52,844 bases of DNA, from contig NZ_CALIJA010000203.1 in NCBI RefSeq assembly GCF_938017615.1, forward strand, positions 1 through 52,844, read 5' to 3'. The stretch is from an uncultured Campylobacter sp. (lineage in GTDB: Bacteria > Campylobacterota > Campylobacteria > Campylobacterales > Campylobacteraceae). Made by a program: the position numbers and the translations under genes. The notes beneath the pieces were generated by a model, which was given only the letters and a program-made list of their open reading frames with translations, had not been told where the DNA came from and did not search any database. Positions 42,449-51,513 of this stretch are shown one piece after another; positions within the stretch are counted from its first letter, which is position 1, and the number at the start of each line of letters is the position of its first letter.

Positions 42449-43074
42449 AATTTGTAGAGCAAATGCCCTCCACGCAGGAGTTTTTGGTGAACGCCGTGCG
42501 CGAAGGCAGGATAACGCCGCCTTTTGCGATCGCCGCAAATCGCCAAAGCGCCGGTATCGGCTCGCGCGGCAATGATTGGGAGGGCGCGAGCGGCAATCTC
42601 GCATTTTCGTTCTGTGTCGCGCAGAGCGATATGCCCGCGGACGTGCCGCCTCAGTCGGCGAGCATATATTTTGCGATGATTATGCAGGAGCTTCTAGCAT
42701 CGCTCGGCTCGCAGCTTTGGCTTAAATGGCCCAACGATTTTTATGTGGATGAGCGCAAAATCGGTGGGACGATGACGAATAAGATCAAAAATACCCTCAT
42801 CTGCGGCATCGGCATAAACCTACTCGGCGCGCCCGAATATGCGGGAATTTTAGATATAAAAATCAGCGCAAAAGACGCTATAGAGGGCTTTTTTACGCTA
42901 TATGAAAATAAAATCTCGTGGAAGCAAATTTTTAGAAATTTTTCGTTACAATTCCAAAAATCGCAAAAATTTAGCGTTCATCTAGGCGACGAAAAAATTT
43001 CGCTTGCGCAGGCTAAACTTTGCGAAGACGGATCGATCATAATAAATGAAGAAAGGGTTTATGCTTTAAGATGA
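42439..43074 (+). CDS. birA: Biotin-[acetyl-CoA carboxylase] ligase, short form
   Basis: 211 aa, so the group I form lacking the DNA-binding helix-turn-helix. The catalytic domain shows EFVEQMPSTQEFL, NRQSAGIGSRGNDWEGASGN (the BirA glycine-rich loop is G-IGSRGN here), LKWPNDFYVDERKIGG and CGIGINLLG. It activates biotin with ATP and transfers it to AccB. It has a TTG start with AAGGAG 6 bp upstream. It overlaps parA by 4 bp. Confidence 0.93.
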   Translation: MQVEFVEQMPSTQEFLVNAVREGRITPPFAIAANRQSAGIGSRGNDWEGASGNLAFSFCVAQSDMPADVPPQSASIYFAMIMQELLASLGSQLWLKWPNDFYVDERKIGGTMTNKIKNTLICGIGINLLGAPEYAGILDIKISAKDAIEGFFTLYENKISWKQIFRNFSLQFQKSQKFSVHLGDEKISLAQAKLCEDGSIIINEERVYALR

Positions 43075-43862
43075 GTGAAGTAATTACGATTGCCAATCAA
43101 AAAGGCGGCGTCGGAAAGACGACCACAGCGGTCAATCTCGCTGCGTCGCTAGCGATAAAGAAAAAGCGGGTCCTACTGATTGACGTAGACCCTCAGGCGA
43201 ACGCTACGACCGGACTTGGCTTTAACCGCAGCGACTTTGAATTTAACATTTATCACGTCCTAACGGGGCGTAAGAGCATGTCCGAAGTGATCCAAAAGAC
43301 CGAACTTGAGTTTATGGATTTAGTACCGTCAAACATTGGACTTGTAGGTATCGAGCGCGAAGTAAGCGAAGAGAAAGACTTCAAACTAATGCTAAAAAAT
43401 AAAATTTCCGAGGTTAAGGACAGATACGATTTCATCATCATCGATTCGCCGCCGACGCTCGGTAGCATTACGGTAAATGCCTTGGTCGCAAGTGATAGCG
43501 TAATTATCCCGATTCAGTGCGAATTCTATGCGCTTGAAGGCGTCGCGCTGATCCTAAATACCGTAAAAGTCGTCAAGCAAACACTCAATAAAAATTTAAA
43601 AATTCGCGGATTTTTGCCTACGATGTACAGCTTGCAAAACAATCTAGCCAAAGAAACGGTCGCGAATTTACGCGAGTATTTTGATGATAAGCTCTTTCGT
43701 ATCGGCAAGAGTGATGATCTAGTCATCATCCCGCGCAATATTAAGCTAGCCGAAAGCCCAAGCTTTGGCAAGCCGGTGGTTTTATACGATATAAAATCTG
43801 CTGGCTCCATTGCCTATCAAGACCTCGCTAAATCCATAATGGAGCAAAAATGGGCAAGGTAA
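43071..43862 (+). CDS. parA: ParA/Soj chromosome-partition ATPase
   Basis: 263 aa. The deviant Walker A motif is ANQKGGVGKTTTAVNLAASL (about 7-26), Walker A' LLIDVDPQANATTGLGF, Walker B FIIIDSPPTLGSIT. The length and short N-terminus match the chromosomal type Ib (Soj) form. It acts with ParB on parS near the origin; I did not find a confident parS in this window. The ATG overlaps the birA stop. Confidence 0.95.
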   Translation: MSEVITIANQKGGVGKTTTAVNLAASLAIKKKRVLLIDVDPQANATTGLGFNRSDFEFNIYHVLTGRKSMSEVIQKTELEFMDLVPSNIGLVGIEREVSEEKDFKLMLKNKISEVKDRYDFIIIDSPPTLGSITVNALVASDSVIIPIQCEFYALEGVALILNTVKVVKQTLNKNLKIRGFLPTMYSLQNNLAKETVANLREYFDDKLFRIGKSDDLVIIPRNIKLAESPSFGKPVVLYDIKSAGSIAYQDLAKSIMEQKWAR

Positions 43863-44713
43863 AAAGAGCACTCGGTCGCGGGCTCGGTGCGATTTTAGAC
43901 GACGTAGAAAGCTCCTATAACAGGGAGCTAGAAAGTGGAAATGCAGATAATTTAGTTATCGAAATCGATGTCGATAAAATCGAGCCAAATCCATATCAAC
44001 CGCGTCAAAGCTTCGATGAAGAGGCACTTAGGCAGCTAAGCGAAAGCATCGCTCGCCACGGGCTCATTCAACCTATCATTGTTATTCAAAAAGATGATTC
44101 TTACGTCCTTATCGCCGGCGAGCGACGTCTAAGAGCGACGAAGCTTTTGGGCGAGAGTAAAATCAAAGCCGTAGTCGCGGACATAAAATCTCAAAATTTA
44201 AGAGAGCTTGCCCTCATAGAAAATATCCAGCGCGAGGATCTAAATCCTATCGAGCTTGCTAAGTCCTATAAGGAGCTCATCGGCGAATACAGGATCACGC
44301 AAGAGGAGTTAGCCGACATCATCAAAAAGTCCCGCACGCAGATTACCAACACGTTAAGGCTTTTAAATTTATGCTCCGAAGTGCAAGACGCCATAAGCGC
44401 AGATAAAATTTCGCAAGGGCACGCCAAGATAATGGTTGGACTTGAAAAAGAGGATCAAATTTTAGCGCTAAATACCATTTTAGGACAGCGTCTAAGCGTA
44501 AGAGATACCGAAAATTTAGTAAAAAAGCTCAAAGATAAAACCGTTCCGAAAGAGAAAAAGCCTGGTGCGGAATTTCAAAGCTTCAAGCCTGAGCTTTTAA
44601 AGCTAAAGGCCAAGCTTGATCAATTTGGTAAAATAAGCATCAAAGAGCGTAAAATTTCGATCGAATTTAGCGAAATTTTACAAATTTCCGAGTTTTTAAA
44701 GAAAATCGGATGA
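43850..44713 (+). CDS. parB: ParB/Spo0J chromosome-partition protein
   Basis: 287 aa. The N-terminal RALGRGLGAIL, the CTP-binding ParB domain IEPNPYQPRQSFDEEALRQL with GERRLRATKLLG and ENIQREDLNPIELAKSY, the central helix-turn-helix (ITQEELADIIKKSRTQITNT) and a C-terminal dimer region. It binds parS, spreads as a CTP clamp and stimulates ParA. Starts within parA by 13 bp. Confidence 0.95.
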   Translation: MGKVKRALGRGLGAILDDVESSYNRELESGNADNLVIEIDVDKIEPNPYQPRQSFDEEALRQLSESIARHGLIQPIIVIQKDDSYVLIAGERRLRATKLLGESKIKAVVADIKSQNLRELALIENIQREDLNPIELAKSYKELIGEYRITQEELADIIKKSRTQITNTLRLLNLCSEVQDAISADKISQGHAKIMVGLEKEDQILALNTILGQRLSVRDTENLVKKLKDKTVPKEKKPGAEFQSFKPELLKLKAKLDQFGKISIKERKISIEFSEILQISEFLKKIG

Positions 44714-44724
44714 TTTTTTATAGT

Positions 44725-44753
44725 GTATTTTAATTTTTCATATTGTAAAATAC
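44725..44753. promoter_or_regulatory. Inverted repeat and -10 region before the ATP synthase operon
   Basis: GTATTTTA (44725-44732) and TAAAATAC (44746-44753) form a perfect 8-bp inverted repeat with a 13-bp spacer. The right arm contains a -10-like TAAAAT (44746-44751), 37 bp before the atpF' ATG. It may be an operator or a weak parB terminator. A very strong ribosome-binding site (GGAGGAGG) follows at about 44776-44783. Confidence 0.45.
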
Positions 44754-44787
44754 GCATTTTGTTTAAAACTAATCTGGAGGAGGTGCG

Positions 44788-45210
44788 ATGCTAGACGTAA
44801 GTTTGACCGCCATGATAACGACCATCGTCGTATTTTTAGCTTTGATTTACTTCTTAAATATCAAGCTTTATAGACCGCTACTTTTGCATATGGAAAAGCG
44901 AGAAGCTATTATTAAAGAAGATGAGGCAAATGCGATGAAAAACGCACAAGATGCAGATGCCGATAAAGCAGAGATCGTAAGGATCATGGATGCTGCGAAG
45001 TTGCAAGCTGTTAAAATAAAGCAAGAGGCGATGGATAGCGCGAAGCAGGCTGCCGCTAGAGAAATAGCCGAGAAAAAAGCCGCTATGGAGGAAGATTTCG
45101 ATCAATTCTTAGGCGGTTTGGATGAGCAAAAGCGCAACCTAAAAAATGATTTGCAAGCTAAAATTCCGGAATTTAAAAATGCTCTAAGCAGCGCTGTGGC
45201 TAAAGTATGA
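44788..45210 (+). CDS. atpF': ATP synthase b'-type subunit
   Basis: 140 aa. A single N-terminal membrane helix (MITTIVVFLALIYFLNIKLY) and a long charged coiled-coil (AIIKEDEANAMKNAQDADAD onward). It forms the peripheral stalk as a heterodimer with the b subunit encoded next. Campylobacterota carry both b and b' genes. It is first in the operon. Confidence 0.9.
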   Translation: MLDVSLTAMITTIVVFLALIYFLNIKLYRPLLLHMEKREAIIKEDEANAMKNAQDADADKAEIVRIMDAAKLQAVKIKQEAMDSAKQAAAREIAEKKAAMEEDFDQFLGGLDEQKRNLKNDLQAKIPEFKNALSSAVAKV

Positions 45211-45220
45211 GGATTTTAGT

Positions 45221-45736
45221 ATGAAAAAATATCTATTTTTATTTATAATTCCCGCGTTTGTTTTAGCAAGCGATGGGCACGATGGAGTCAAGGACTACGA
45301 CGTGCTGTGGCGAAGCATAAATTTCATTTTGTTTTTCGGAATTTTGTTTTATCTTTTAAAAGGTCCTGCAAAAGCAGCATATCAAGGTAGAATCAACGGC
45401 ATCGCATCTAGACTTGAGGCTAATCAGAAAATTTTAAAAGAGTCCGCAGCTCGCAAGGAGCAAGCTAAAAAAGATCTGCAAGATGCCAAGGTTCAAGGCG
45501 CAGCTTTAATTGAAACTGCTAAAAAAGAGATCGTGTTCGCTACCGAAAAGATAAAAAATGCGACCGAACAAGAGATTGCGAATTTGCAAAAATCTTTCGA
45601 TGAGCAGAAGAGCTTTGAGGCGCGCAAGATCAAAAAAGAGGTCGTAAGCGAGATACTGGATGACGTTTTTGCATCGGATGACATCAAATTTGGTCAAGAC
45701 AAACTGGTTAAAATCGTAGAGAAAAAGGTCGGATGA
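45221..45736 (+). CDS. atpF: ATP synthase b subunit
   Basis: 171 aa. A hydrophobic signal-like N-terminus (MKKYLFLFIIPAFVLASDG) precedes a membrane helix (SINFILFFGILFYLLKGPAK) and a coiled-coil stalk rich in Lys/Glu/Ala (ESAARKEQAKKDLQDAKVQG). The extra N-terminal hydrophobic segment is usual for the epsilon-proteobacterial b subunit. Its TGA overlaps the atpH ATG. Confidence 0.92.
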   Translation: MKKYLFLFIIPAFVLASDGHDGVKDYDVLWRSINFILFFGILFYLLKGPAKAAYQGRINGIASRLEANQKILKESAARKEQAKKDLQDAKVQGAALIETAKKEIVFATEKIKNATEQEIANLQKSFDEQKSFEARKIKKEVVSEILDDVFASDDIKFGQDKLVKIVEKKVG

Positions 45737-46266
45737 TGATAAATAACACCTCAAAAAGATATGTAAACGCCCTAATACTGAGCTATAAAAAAGATGAACT
45801 AGGCTCTGTTTTGCAGACGCTCGAGAGCGTCGCAAGCGCATTTAGAATTCCAAAATTCCAAGATATTGTAAAATCTCCGACGCTAAAAGAGGAATCCAAA
45901 GTGGAACTTATTGCGTCGTTTATAAAAAATCCAAGCGAAAAAATCGTAAATTTTATTAAACTTTTAGCTAAGAATAGGCGTATTGCGCTAATTCCACAGA
46001 TAGTCGAGGAGCTGCGCAAGAATATTGCGGCGCTGGATAATAAATACTTAGGTAAAATTTATTCCGCTACCGAAATAGACGTCGCGAAAATAAAAGAGCT
46101 AGAGGCTAAAATTTCAAAGAAATTTAATGCAGATATTACCCTACAACCCGTTAAAAGTGAGCTTGAGGGCATTAAGATCGAAGTAGAGGATCTTGGATTT
46201 GAGATTAGTTTTTCAGTTGATAGATTGAAACAAAAAATGAGCGAATATATTTTAAAAGCAATTTAA
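45733..46266 (+). CDS. atpH: ATP synthase delta subunit (OSCP)
   Basis: 177 aa. N-terminal helical bundle (SKRYVNALILSYKKDELGSV, FIKNPSEKIVNFIKLLAKNR) and the C-terminal region (KISKKFNADITLQPVKSELE, then SVDRLKQKMSEYILKAI). It links the peripheral stalk to the top of F1. Two adjacent in-frame ATGs (45733, 45736) are both possible starts. Confidence 0.93.
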   Translation: MMINNTSKRYVNALILSYKKDELGSVLQTLESVASAFRIPKFQDIVKSPTLKEESKVELIASFIKNPSEKIVNFIKLLAKNRRIALIPQIVEELRKNIAALDNKYLGKIYSATEIDVAKIKELEAKISKKFNADITLQPVKSELEGIKIEVEDLGFEISFSVDRLKQKMSEYILKAI

Positions 46267-46277
46267 AGGAGTAAAGC

Positions 46278-47792
46278 GTGGGTGCGAAAATTAAGGCAGA
46301 CGAAATCAGCAGCATAATCAAAGAGCGAATTGAAAATTTCGATCTTAGCGTTGATATCGAAGAAACCGGCAAGGTCGTTTCGGTCGCAGACGGTGTTGCT
46401 AATGTTTACGGCTTAAAAAACGTAATGGCTAACGAGATGGTCGAATTCGAAAACGGAGCTCGTGGTATCGCGTTAAATTTAGAGGAGAGCAGTGTCGGCA
46501 TCGTTATTTTAGGCGATACTAGCGGTATTAACGAAAGTAGTAGCGTTAAAAGACTGGGTAAGCTTTTGCGCGTTCCGGTAGGTGATGCATTAATCGGTCG
46601 CGTGGTAAACGCTCTAGGCGAGCCAATCGACGGCAAAGGCGCGATAGAGACCAGCGATACTAGATTTGTCGAAGAAAAGGCTAAAGGCATCATGGCTCGT
46701 AAATCCGTCCATGAGCCACTTCAAACTGGCCTTAAGGCGATCGACGCGCTAGTGCCGATTGGTCGCGGACAGCGCGAGCTCATCATCGGCGACCGCCAAA
46801 CGGGAAAAACTACCGTTGCTGTTGATACCATCATCAATCAAAAGGGTCAGGATGTCATCTGCATATATGTAGCAATCGGCCAGAAGCAATCCACCGTCGC
46901 ACAAGTCGTTAAAAAGCTTGAAGAATACGGTGCGATGGACTATACGATCGTAGTTGCAGCCGGTGCTAGCGAGGCAGCCGCGCTTCAGTATTTGGCACCG
47001 TATTCGGGCTGCACCATGGGTGAGTATTTCAGAGATAACTCCCGCCACGCGCTTATCATCTACGATGATTTGAGCAAGCATGCGGTTGCGTATCGCGAAA
47101 TGTCACTTATCTTGCGCCGTCCGCCAGGACGCGAGGCGTATCCTGGCGACGTATTTTATCTACATTCCCGTTTGCTTGAGCGCGCTAGCAAACTAAGCGA
47201 TGCACTCGGTGCAGGTAGCCTAACGGCGCTTCCTATCATCGAGACGCAGGCAGGCGACGTTTCGGCGTATATCCCTACAAACGTTATCTCTATCACTGAC
47301 GGTCAAATTTTCCTAGAGTCTGGTCTATTTAACTCTGGAATTCGTCCTGCGATCAACGTGGGTCTTTCGGTTAGCCGCGTCGGCGGTTCCGCGCAGATTA
47401 AAGCGATCAAAAAGGTCTCGGGAACCTTGCGCCTAGATCTTGCTCAATACCGCGAACTTCAGGCGTTTGCGCAGTTTGCGAGCGATCTGGACGAGAGTAG
47501 CCGCAAGCAGCTGGATCGCGGACAAAGAATGGTCGAAATTTTAAAGCAACCTCCTTATTCGCCGCTTCCGGTCGAAAATCAAGTGGTCATCATCTTTGCG
47601 GGAAGTCGCGGATTTTTAGACGACGTACCTACGAGCTCAATTGGCAAATTCGAAGCTGAGCTCTATCCGTATATCGAGGCAAAATATCCTGAAATTTTTG
47701 AAGAGATCAGAAGCAAAAAGACCATCGAGAAGAATTTGGAAGATAATTTGATCAAAGCATTAAATGACTTTAAAGCGACCTTTGCCGCTTAA
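46278..47792 (+). CDS. atpA: ATP synthase alpha subunit
   Basis: 504 aa. P-loop GDRQTGKTTVAVD, HALIIYDDLSKHAVAYREMS with the PPGREAYPGDVFYLHSRLLE signature, and ISITDGQIFLESGLFNSGIR. It is the non-catalytic nucleotide-binding subunit of F1. It has a GTG start with AAGGAG 9 bp upstream. Confidence 0.97.
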   Translation: MGAKIKADEISSIIKERIENFDLSVDIEETGKVVSVADGVANVYGLKNVMANEMVEFENGARGIALNLEESSVGIVILGDTSGINESSSVKRLGKLLRVPVGDALIGRVVNALGEPIDGKGAIETSDTRFVEEKAKGIMARKSVHEPLQTGLKAIDALVPIGRGQRELIIGDRQTGKTTVAVDTIINQKGQDVICIYVAIGQKQSTVAQVVKKLEEYGAMDYTIVVAAGASEAAALQYLAPYSGCTMGEYFRDNSRHALIIYDDLSKHAVAYREMSLILRRPPGREAYPGDVFYLHSRLLERASKLSDALGAGSLTALPIIETQAGDVSAYIPTNVISITDGQIFLESGLFNSGIRPAINVGLSVSRVGGSAQIKAIKKVSGTLRLDLAQYRELQAFAQFASDLDESSRKQLDRGQRMVEILKQPPYSPLPVENQVVIIFAGSRGFLDDVPTSSIGKFEAELYPYIEAKYPEIFEEIRSKKTIEKNLEDNLIKALNDFKATFAA

Positions 47793-47804
47793 AAAGGCTA
47801 AATT

Positions 47805-48713
47805 ATGGCAAATTTAAAAGATATAAAGCTACAGATCAAGAGCGTTAAAAATACGGAGAAGACCACCAAGGCTATGAAGCTGGTCTCCAACGTCAAGCTC
47901 AAAAACACCAAAGAGGCGGCGATGCGCTCGCGAGCTTATGCGGTGAAGATTAACGAGGTCTTGGGTGAAATTTCTGCGCGCGTTAAAAATTACGTAGGCA
48001 ATAATTCGGGCAACGACGAAAAGCTTAAAATTTTCGATACCACGCGAGAAGTAAAGGTGGTTGATTTGCTGTTTATCACCGCAGATAAAGGGCTTTGCGG
48101 CGGTTTTAATATCAACACCATCAAAAAGATCAAAGCTTTGATCGAGGAGCTTAAGGCTAAAAAGATCAAGGTTCGCCTTCGCGCCGTCGGCAAAAAGGGG
48201 ATAGAGTATTTTGATTTTCAAGGCATTGAGCTTTTGGAGCGATATATCGGCGTGAGCTCATCTCCATCGTCCGAGAAAGCTAACGAAATCGTGCAAGCCG
48301 CAGTTAAGGATTTTAACGAAGGTAAAACTGACGAAGTCATACTTATCCACAACGGCTATTTAAATATGATTACCCAAGAGATGCGCGTAAATACGCTGGT
48401 GCCGATCGGTGAACCTGCGATTAACGAGGACACTTTAAAAACATCTACATTGGAAGTAGAAGTTGAAAGCCCTGAGGATGAAGAAACATTGATGTTAAAT
48501 TTAATCCAGAGCTATCTTAGCTACAGCATGTATTACGCGCTGATCGACTCTTTGGCGGCGGAGCACTGCTCGAGAATGAATGCGATGGAGAATGCGACAA
48601 ATAACGCCAAAGAACGCGTATCGCAGTTAAATTTAGCATACAACAAAGCCAGACAAGGCTCTATCACGACTGAGCTTATCGAGATCATAAGCGGCGTCGA
48701 ATCAATGAAATGA
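47805..48713 (+). CDS. atpG: ATP synthase gamma subunit
   Basis: 302 aa, slightly longer than the usual 285-295. N-terminal helix IKSVKNTEKTTKAMKLVSNV, conserved LFITADKGLCGGFN, and the C-terminal helix EHCSRMNAMENATNNAKERV followed by QLNLAYNKARQGSITTELIE. It is the rotating central shaft. Confidence 0.96.
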   Translation: MANLKDIKLQIKSVKNTEKTTKAMKLVSNVKLKNTKEAAMRSRAYAVKINEVLGEISARVKNYVGNNSGNDEKLKIFDTTREVKVVDLLFITADKGLCGGFNINTIKKIKALIEELKAKKIKVRLRAVGKKGIEYFDFQGIELLERYIGVSSSPSSEKANEIVQAAVKDFNEGKTDEVILIHNGYLNMITQEMRVNTLVPIGEPAINEDTLKTSTLEVEVESPEDEETLMLNLIQSYLSYSMYYALIDSLAAEHCSRMNAMENATNNAKERVSQLNLAYNKARQGSITTELIEIISGVESMK

Positions 48714-48724
48714 AAGGAAAACGG

Positions 48725-50122
48725 ATGAAAGGAATAATTTCTCAGGTAATGGGTCCTGTGGTCGATGTCGATTTCAAGGACTACTTGCCGAAGATTAATG
48801 AAGCTATCGAGGTTAAATTTGACGTCGAGGGCGCTCATCGTAGGCTGATCCTAGAGGTAGCCGCGCACCTTGGAGACAACCGCGTCCGCACGATTGCTAT
48901 GGATATGAGTGATGGACTTAGGCGAGGACTTGAGGCTATGGCTCTTGGCGCGCCTATTACGGTGCCAGTGGGCGAGAAGGTCTTGGGTAGAATTTTTAAC
49001 GTCACGGGCGATCTGATCGACGAAGGCGAGGATGAAAAATTTGAAACCCGCTGGTCGATCCACAGAGATCCGCCTAGCTTTGAAAATCAAAGCACGAAGA
49101 GTGAAATTTTTGAAACCGGCATTAAGGTAGTCGATCTGCTAGCCCCTTACGCAAAGGGCGGTAAGGTAGGATTATTCGGCGGTGCTGGTGTCGGCAAGAC
49201 CGTCATCATCATGGAGCTAATCCACAACGTCGCTTTCAAACACAGCGGTTACTCCGTATTTGCGGGCGTCGGCGAACGAACGAGAGAGGGAAACGACCTT
49301 TATAACGAGATGAAAGAATCGGGCGTTTTGGATAAAGTCGCCTTAACCTACGGTCAGATGAACGAGCCACCGGGGGCGAGAAATCGTATCGCGCTAACCG
49401 GTCTTACGATGGCCGAGTATTTCCGCGACGAGCTTGGGCTTGACGTTTTGATGTTTATTGACAATATCTTCCGCTTCTCGCAGTCGGGTTCGGAGATGTC
49501 CGCGCTTTTAGGACGAATTCCATCTGCGGTCGGCTATCAGCCTACACTTGCTAGCGAAATGGGTAAACTGCAAGAGCGAATTACTTCTACTAAAAAGGGC
49601 TCCATCACCTCCGTTCAGGCCGTTTACGTGCCCGCGGACGACCTTACCGACCCTGCGCCTGCGACCGTTTTTGCGCACCTTGATGCGACGACCGTTTTAA
49701 ACAGAGCGATTGCCGAAAAAGGAATTTATCCTGCCGTTGACCCACTTGATTCGACCTCAAGAATGCTTGATCCGCAAATCATCGGTGAGGAGCATTACAA
49801 GGTCGCTCGCGGCGTTCAAGCGGTACTTCAAAAATATAAAGATTTGCAAGACATTATCGCGATTTTAGGTATGGACGAGCTTAGCGAAGAGGATAAACTC
49901 GTAGTCGAGCGCGCTAGAAAGATCGAGCGCTATCTATCTCAGCCGTTTTTCGTAGCCGAGGTATTTACCGGAAGTCCGGGCAAATATATCTCGTTAGAGG
50001 AGACTATCGCCGGCTTTAAGGGAATTTTAGAGGGCAAATACGACGATCTGCCGGAGAATGCCTTTTATATGGTAGGAAATATCGACGAGGTAGTAGCAAA
50101 AGCCGAAAAGATGAAAGCATAG
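48725..50122 (+). CDS. atpD: ATP synthase beta subunit
   Basis: 465 aa. P-loop GGAGVGKTVIIMEL, GERTREGNDLYNEM with the catalytic Glu, DVLMFIDNIFRFSQSGSEMS, and the signature PAVDPLDSTSRML. It is the catalytic subunit. ATG 48725 (RBS AAAGG) is preferred to the in-frame ATG at 48710 inside the end of atpG. Confidence 0.97.
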   Translation: MKGIISQVMGPVVDVDFKDYLPKINEAIEVKFDVEGAHRRLILEVAAHLGDNRVRTIAMDMSDGLRRGLEAMALGAPITVPVGEKVLGRIFNVTGDLIDEGEDEKFETRWSIHRDPPSFENQSTKSEIFETGIKVVDLLAPYAKGGKVGLFGGAGVGKTVIIMELIHNVAFKHSGYSVFAGVGERTREGNDLYNEMKESGVLDKVALTYGQMNEPPGARNRIALTGLTMAEYFRDELGLDVLMFIDNIFRFSQSGSEMSALLGRIPSAVGYQPTLASEMGKLQERITSTKKGSITSVQAVYVPADDLTDPAPATVFAHLDATTVLNRAIAEKGIYPAVDPLDSTSRMLDPQIIGEEHYKVARGVQAVLQKYKDLQDIIAILGMDELSEEDKLVVERARKIERYLSQPFFVAEVFTGSPGKYISLEETIAGFKGILEGKYDDLPENAFYMVGNIDEVVAKAEKMKA

Positions 50123-50132
50123 GAATTTTAAG

Positions 50133-50537
50133 ATGAAAGAATTTTTGCTTTTAGATATCGTTACACCCGAAGGGATGGTCTTTTCGGGCGAAGTCAAATC
50201 CGTCCAACTCCCCGGCATTACTGGCGAAATGGGTATTTTGCCAGGGCATGCGAGCTTGCTAACGGGGCTTAAAGATAAAAGCGAAGGCGGAGTCGTTGAG
50301 ATCGTAGATAAAGATGGCAAAAAGCAGCTTGTTTTGGTAAACGACGGATTTTTGGAAGTTACCGAAGAAAAAACTACTATTCTAGCCACTCAAGCCGTAG
50401 CTATCGGAGGTGATAGCGAAAGCGCCGTAGCGAAGTCTTTGCAGCGCGCTAAAGATATGCTTGCGTCCATTAGCTCCGATGCGGCAAATTCCGCAGCGAT
50501 TATGGCTAGAGTCGACGAATTCGCAAGGCAAAGTTAA
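50133..50537 (+). CDS. atpC: ATP synthase epsilon subunit
   Basis: 134 aa. N-terminal beta-sandwich (LDIVTPEGMVFSGEVKSVQL, GEMGILPGHASLLTGL, LVLVNDGFLEVTEEKTTILA) and a short C-terminal helical pair (AKSLQRAKDMLASISSDAAN). It regulates F1 rotation. It ends the F1 genes; subunits a and c are encoded elsewhere. Confidence 0.95.
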   Translation: MKEFLLLDIVTPEGMVFSGEVKSVQLPGITGEMGILPGHASLLTGLKDKSEGGVVEIVDKDGKKQLVLVNDGFLEVTEEKTTILATQAVAIGGDSESAVAKSLQRAKDMLASISSDAANSAAIMARVDEFARQS

Positions 50538-50539
50538 AT

Positions 50540-51115
50540 ATGCTAGATCTAATTTTAAGTTATTTTACGAGAAGCACGTTTATTACGATATTCGTGCTTT
50601 CTTGGTTATCCGTCTATTTTATCGTCACTTTTACGATTTTGATCTCCAGATTTGTAGGGCTTAGTGCGTGGCAACACCGCGAAGCAAAGGCACTCGAATC
50701 CTTACTAATGGGTGGTAGGATTTCGCTTTCGGGCTCTATTTTTCAAAAAGTAAATACCGATAAAATTTCAAAAGAAGCCTTGGAAATTTATAAAGGCAAA
50801 GCTGAACGCGACTCCACTAGCGGACTTACCTGGCTATCTATCGTCGCCTCTACTTCGCCGTTTATCGGGCTATTTGGTACAGTCGTTAGCATACTTCACA
50901 CATTTTCCAAGCTTGGCGGCGGGAATTCCGGCATCGATACTATCGCTCCTGCGATCAGTGAGGCGCTGGTTGCTACAGGATGTGGAATTTTTGTAGCGAT
51001 CCCCGCATACACCTTCAGCTTACTTATAAAACGCAAAGCATACGAAGTTATGAGCATCATAAATCGTACGGCAGATATTTTGCTATTTAAAGCAAACACT
51101 GGAAAAGCTATTTAA
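50540..51115 (+). CDS. tolQ: TolQ/ExbB-family proton channel subunit
   Basis: 191 aa with three membrane helices: about 13-35 (STFITIFVLSWLSVYFIVTF), about 95-118 (LSIVASTSPFIGLFGTVVSI) and about 135-165 (ISEALVATGCGIFVAIPAYT). GLFGTV and EALVATGCG are signature segments of the MotA/TolQ/ExbB family. With TolR it forms the proton-driven motor. The position next to tolR and a TolA-type protein favours Tol over TonB-ExbB, but the two cannot be fully separated from sequence. It starts 2 bp after atpC. Confidence 0.85.
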   Translation: MLDLILSYFTRSTFITIFVLSWLSVYFIVTFTILISRFVGLSAWQHREAKALESLLMGGRISLSGSIFQKVNTDKISKEALEIYKGKAERDSTSGLTWLSIVASTSPFIGLFGTVVSILHTFSKLGGGNSGIDTIAPAISEALVATGCGIFVAIPAYTFSLLIKRKAYEVMSIINRTADILLFKANTGKAI

Positions 51116-51513
51116 TGTATAATTTCGACGAAAATCCAGAGTTAAATATCACTCCGCTCGTCGATATTATGCTTGTTTTGCTAGCGATTTTAATGGTCGC
51201 GCAAACGGCGATTATCTACGATGAGAAGATCGAACTGCCTAGTGGCTCAAAAGCACAGGTTTCGGAAAATACCGCAGAATTCTTGCTTGTGCGTATCGGT
51301 GAAGATCGCAAGGTTTATATCGACAAAAGCTCGATGAGCCTAGCTGAATTCCCGGATAATCTCGTGCTGCTTAAAGGCACCGGCAAGTATAGCTTGGAAA
51401 AACCTGTCTATATCCAAGCCGATAAGAGACTCGTTTATGACGATGTAATGTTTGTCTTAAAGAGTTTAAAGCAAGCGGGTTTTACTAAAGTCGCGCTTCA
51501 AACAAATGGCTAA
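51115..51513 (+). CDS. tolR: TolR/ExbD-family motor subunit
   Basis: 132 aa. Single membrane helix with the proton-carrying Asp in ITPLVDIMLVLLAILMVAQT (near residues 13-32) and a periplasmic domain (EKPVYIQADKRLVYDDVMFV) with the usual C-terminal LKSLKQAGFTKVAL. It acts with TolQ. It overlaps tolQ by 1 bp and the next gene by 8 bp. Confidence 0.87.
   Translation: MYNFDENPELNITPLVDIMLVLLAILMVAQTAIIYDEKIELPSGSKAQVSENTAEFLLVRIGEDRKVYIDKSSMSLAEFPDNLVLLKGTGKYSLEKPVYIQADKRLVYDDVMFVLKSLKQAGFTKVALQTNG

Noticed and set aside
43071..44713. Replication origin or parS next to parAB
   Set aside because: parAB lies in the obgE-atp block as in other Campylobacter; I saw no dnaA, no DnaA-box cluster and no convincing parS palindrome.
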